Made by a program: the position numbers and the translations under genes. DNA of 6,635 nt from positions 1 through 6,635 of the forward strand of contig JARLHB010000311.1 of the NCBI GenBank assembly GCA_031292465.1. The letters run 5' to 3'. The notes under the pieces are model-generated. The model was not told the origin of the DNA. It saw only the letters and a program-made list of their open reading frames with translations, and searched no databases. The DNA is from Ignavibacteriaceae bacterium (GTDB lineage: Bacteria; Bacteroidota; Ignavibacteria; Ignavibacteriales; Ignavibacteriaceae). This document shows, in pieces, positions 6,121 to 6,635 of the stretch. How positions within the stretch are numbered: position 1 is the first letter of the stretch; each line of letters starts with the position of its first letter.

Positions 6121-6635
6121 ATGAAATCAAAGATTCCCATATTTCCTTTAAAACTTGTTGTTTACCCTCTTTCCAAATACCCGCTTCATATTTTTGAGAA
6201 ACGTTACAAGAAAATGATAAACAAATGTCTTGACGAAGACAGCGGGTTTGGCATAACGGCTTTTATAAGCGGTGATTTTTCTAAGGTTGGTACTTTTGTT
6301 ATGATTACAAAGGTAATGAAAAAATATCTTACCGGAGAAATGGACATAATTGTTGAAGGCCGGGAAAGATTCCTGATGAAAGACTACCAAATGCATCCGG
6401 ATGGTTACTTTACCGCAAATGTGGAAGAATATAATGATATATCTTCATCTGTGGATTATGACCTGCTGGACGAAGTGGAAGCTAAATTTGAAAAGATAAT
6501 CGGACGTGTTAATTATAAGCTTGAAGATTCCTTTTGGGATAACTACCGCAAATCAACGCTTAAATCATTTAAAATGGCGGAAAAATCGGGCCTCTCAATT
6601 AAACAGCAGCAGATGCTTTTAAATTTGCAGGATGA
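6121..6635 (+). CDS. LON substrate-binding-domain protein (3' end cut by window)
   Basis: The frame is open from ATG 6121 to the window end, giving 171 codons. It begins MKSKIPIFPLKLVVYPLSKY, followed by PLHIFEKRYKKMI (about residues 21-33). These match the N-terminal LON substrate-binding domain (PF02190), with its pattern of PLFPL, P-x-x-x-x-PLHIFE-x-RY and a later VGT. Here VGT is at about 59-61, and a V-x-GR-x-RF match (VEGRERF) is at about 80-86. The later part is charged and helical, ending in KQQQMLLNLQD, like the helical bundle after this domain. In Lon protease the domain recognises substrates and is followed by AAA+ and serine-protease domains. Many bacteria also have stand-alone proteins of about 200 residues with only this domain and no known precise function. 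The window ends too early to decide; the modest divergence and lack of stress-gene context make the stand-alone form my preference. No strong Shine-Dalgarno precedes it (only AAGAAAA). It is separated from nuo by a terminator, so it is probably transcribed independently. Confidence 0.85.
   Translation, partial: MKSKIPIFPLKLVVYPLSKYPLHIFEKRYKKMINKCLDEDSGFGITAFISGDFSKVGTFVMITKVMKKYLTGEMDIIVEGRERFLMKDYQMHPDGYFTANVEEYNDISSSVDYDLLDEVEAKFEKIIGRVNYKLEDSFWDNYRKSTLKSFKMAEKSGLSIKQQQMLLNLQD

Noticed and set aside
6148..6396. 82-codon minus-strand ORF opposite the LON-domain gene
   Set aside because: The + strand frame has a recognisable LON domain across the same bases, so the antisense frame is a shadow.

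Overview
The window holds the 3' end of an operon for the membrane arm of respiratory complex I (NADH:quinone oxidoreductase): the last 31 codons of nuoJ, then complete nuoK, nuoL, nuoM and nuoN, all on the + strand. A strong intrinsic terminator follows (about 5728-5758). After a gene-free spacer of about 360 bases comes the 5' part of a gene for a LON substrate-binding-domain protein, cut by the window end.

The sequence is AT-rich. Upstream regions show weak or absent Shine-Dalgarno sequences, and nuoN has no ATG start. Together with a short LON-domain gene and the style of the Nuo proteins, this fits a free-living bacterium of the Bacteroidota/Ignavibacteriota/Chlorobiota group. That placement is inferred from protein and codon character alone, not from a marker gene.

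Layout: 1-97 nuoJ (partial); 105-413 nuoK; 419-2539 nuoL; 2565-4166 nuoM; 4188-5708 nuoN; 5728-5758 terminator; 5759-6120 spacer with a perfect 10-bp inverted repeat at 6010-6036; 6121 to the end, LON-domain gene. The nuo genes are 5 to 25 bases apart, as expected for one transcript. NuoL, NuoM and NuoN are the three antiporter-like subunits, each with its own proton path. NuoJ and NuoK link them to the quinone-site end of the arm. Quinone reduction driven by NADH or another donor is coupled through them to ion pumping.

I do not see a new biological system here; this is mostly a conserved housekeeping operon. The points worth a second look are: an Asp in place of the usual key Glu in NuoL TM5; a duplicated D-x-Y-x-x-DGIVN unit in the NuoL lateral-helix region; an enlarged charged loop in NuoL; the non-ATG, possibly frame-disturbed start of nuoN; and the inverted repeat upstream of the LON-domain gene.
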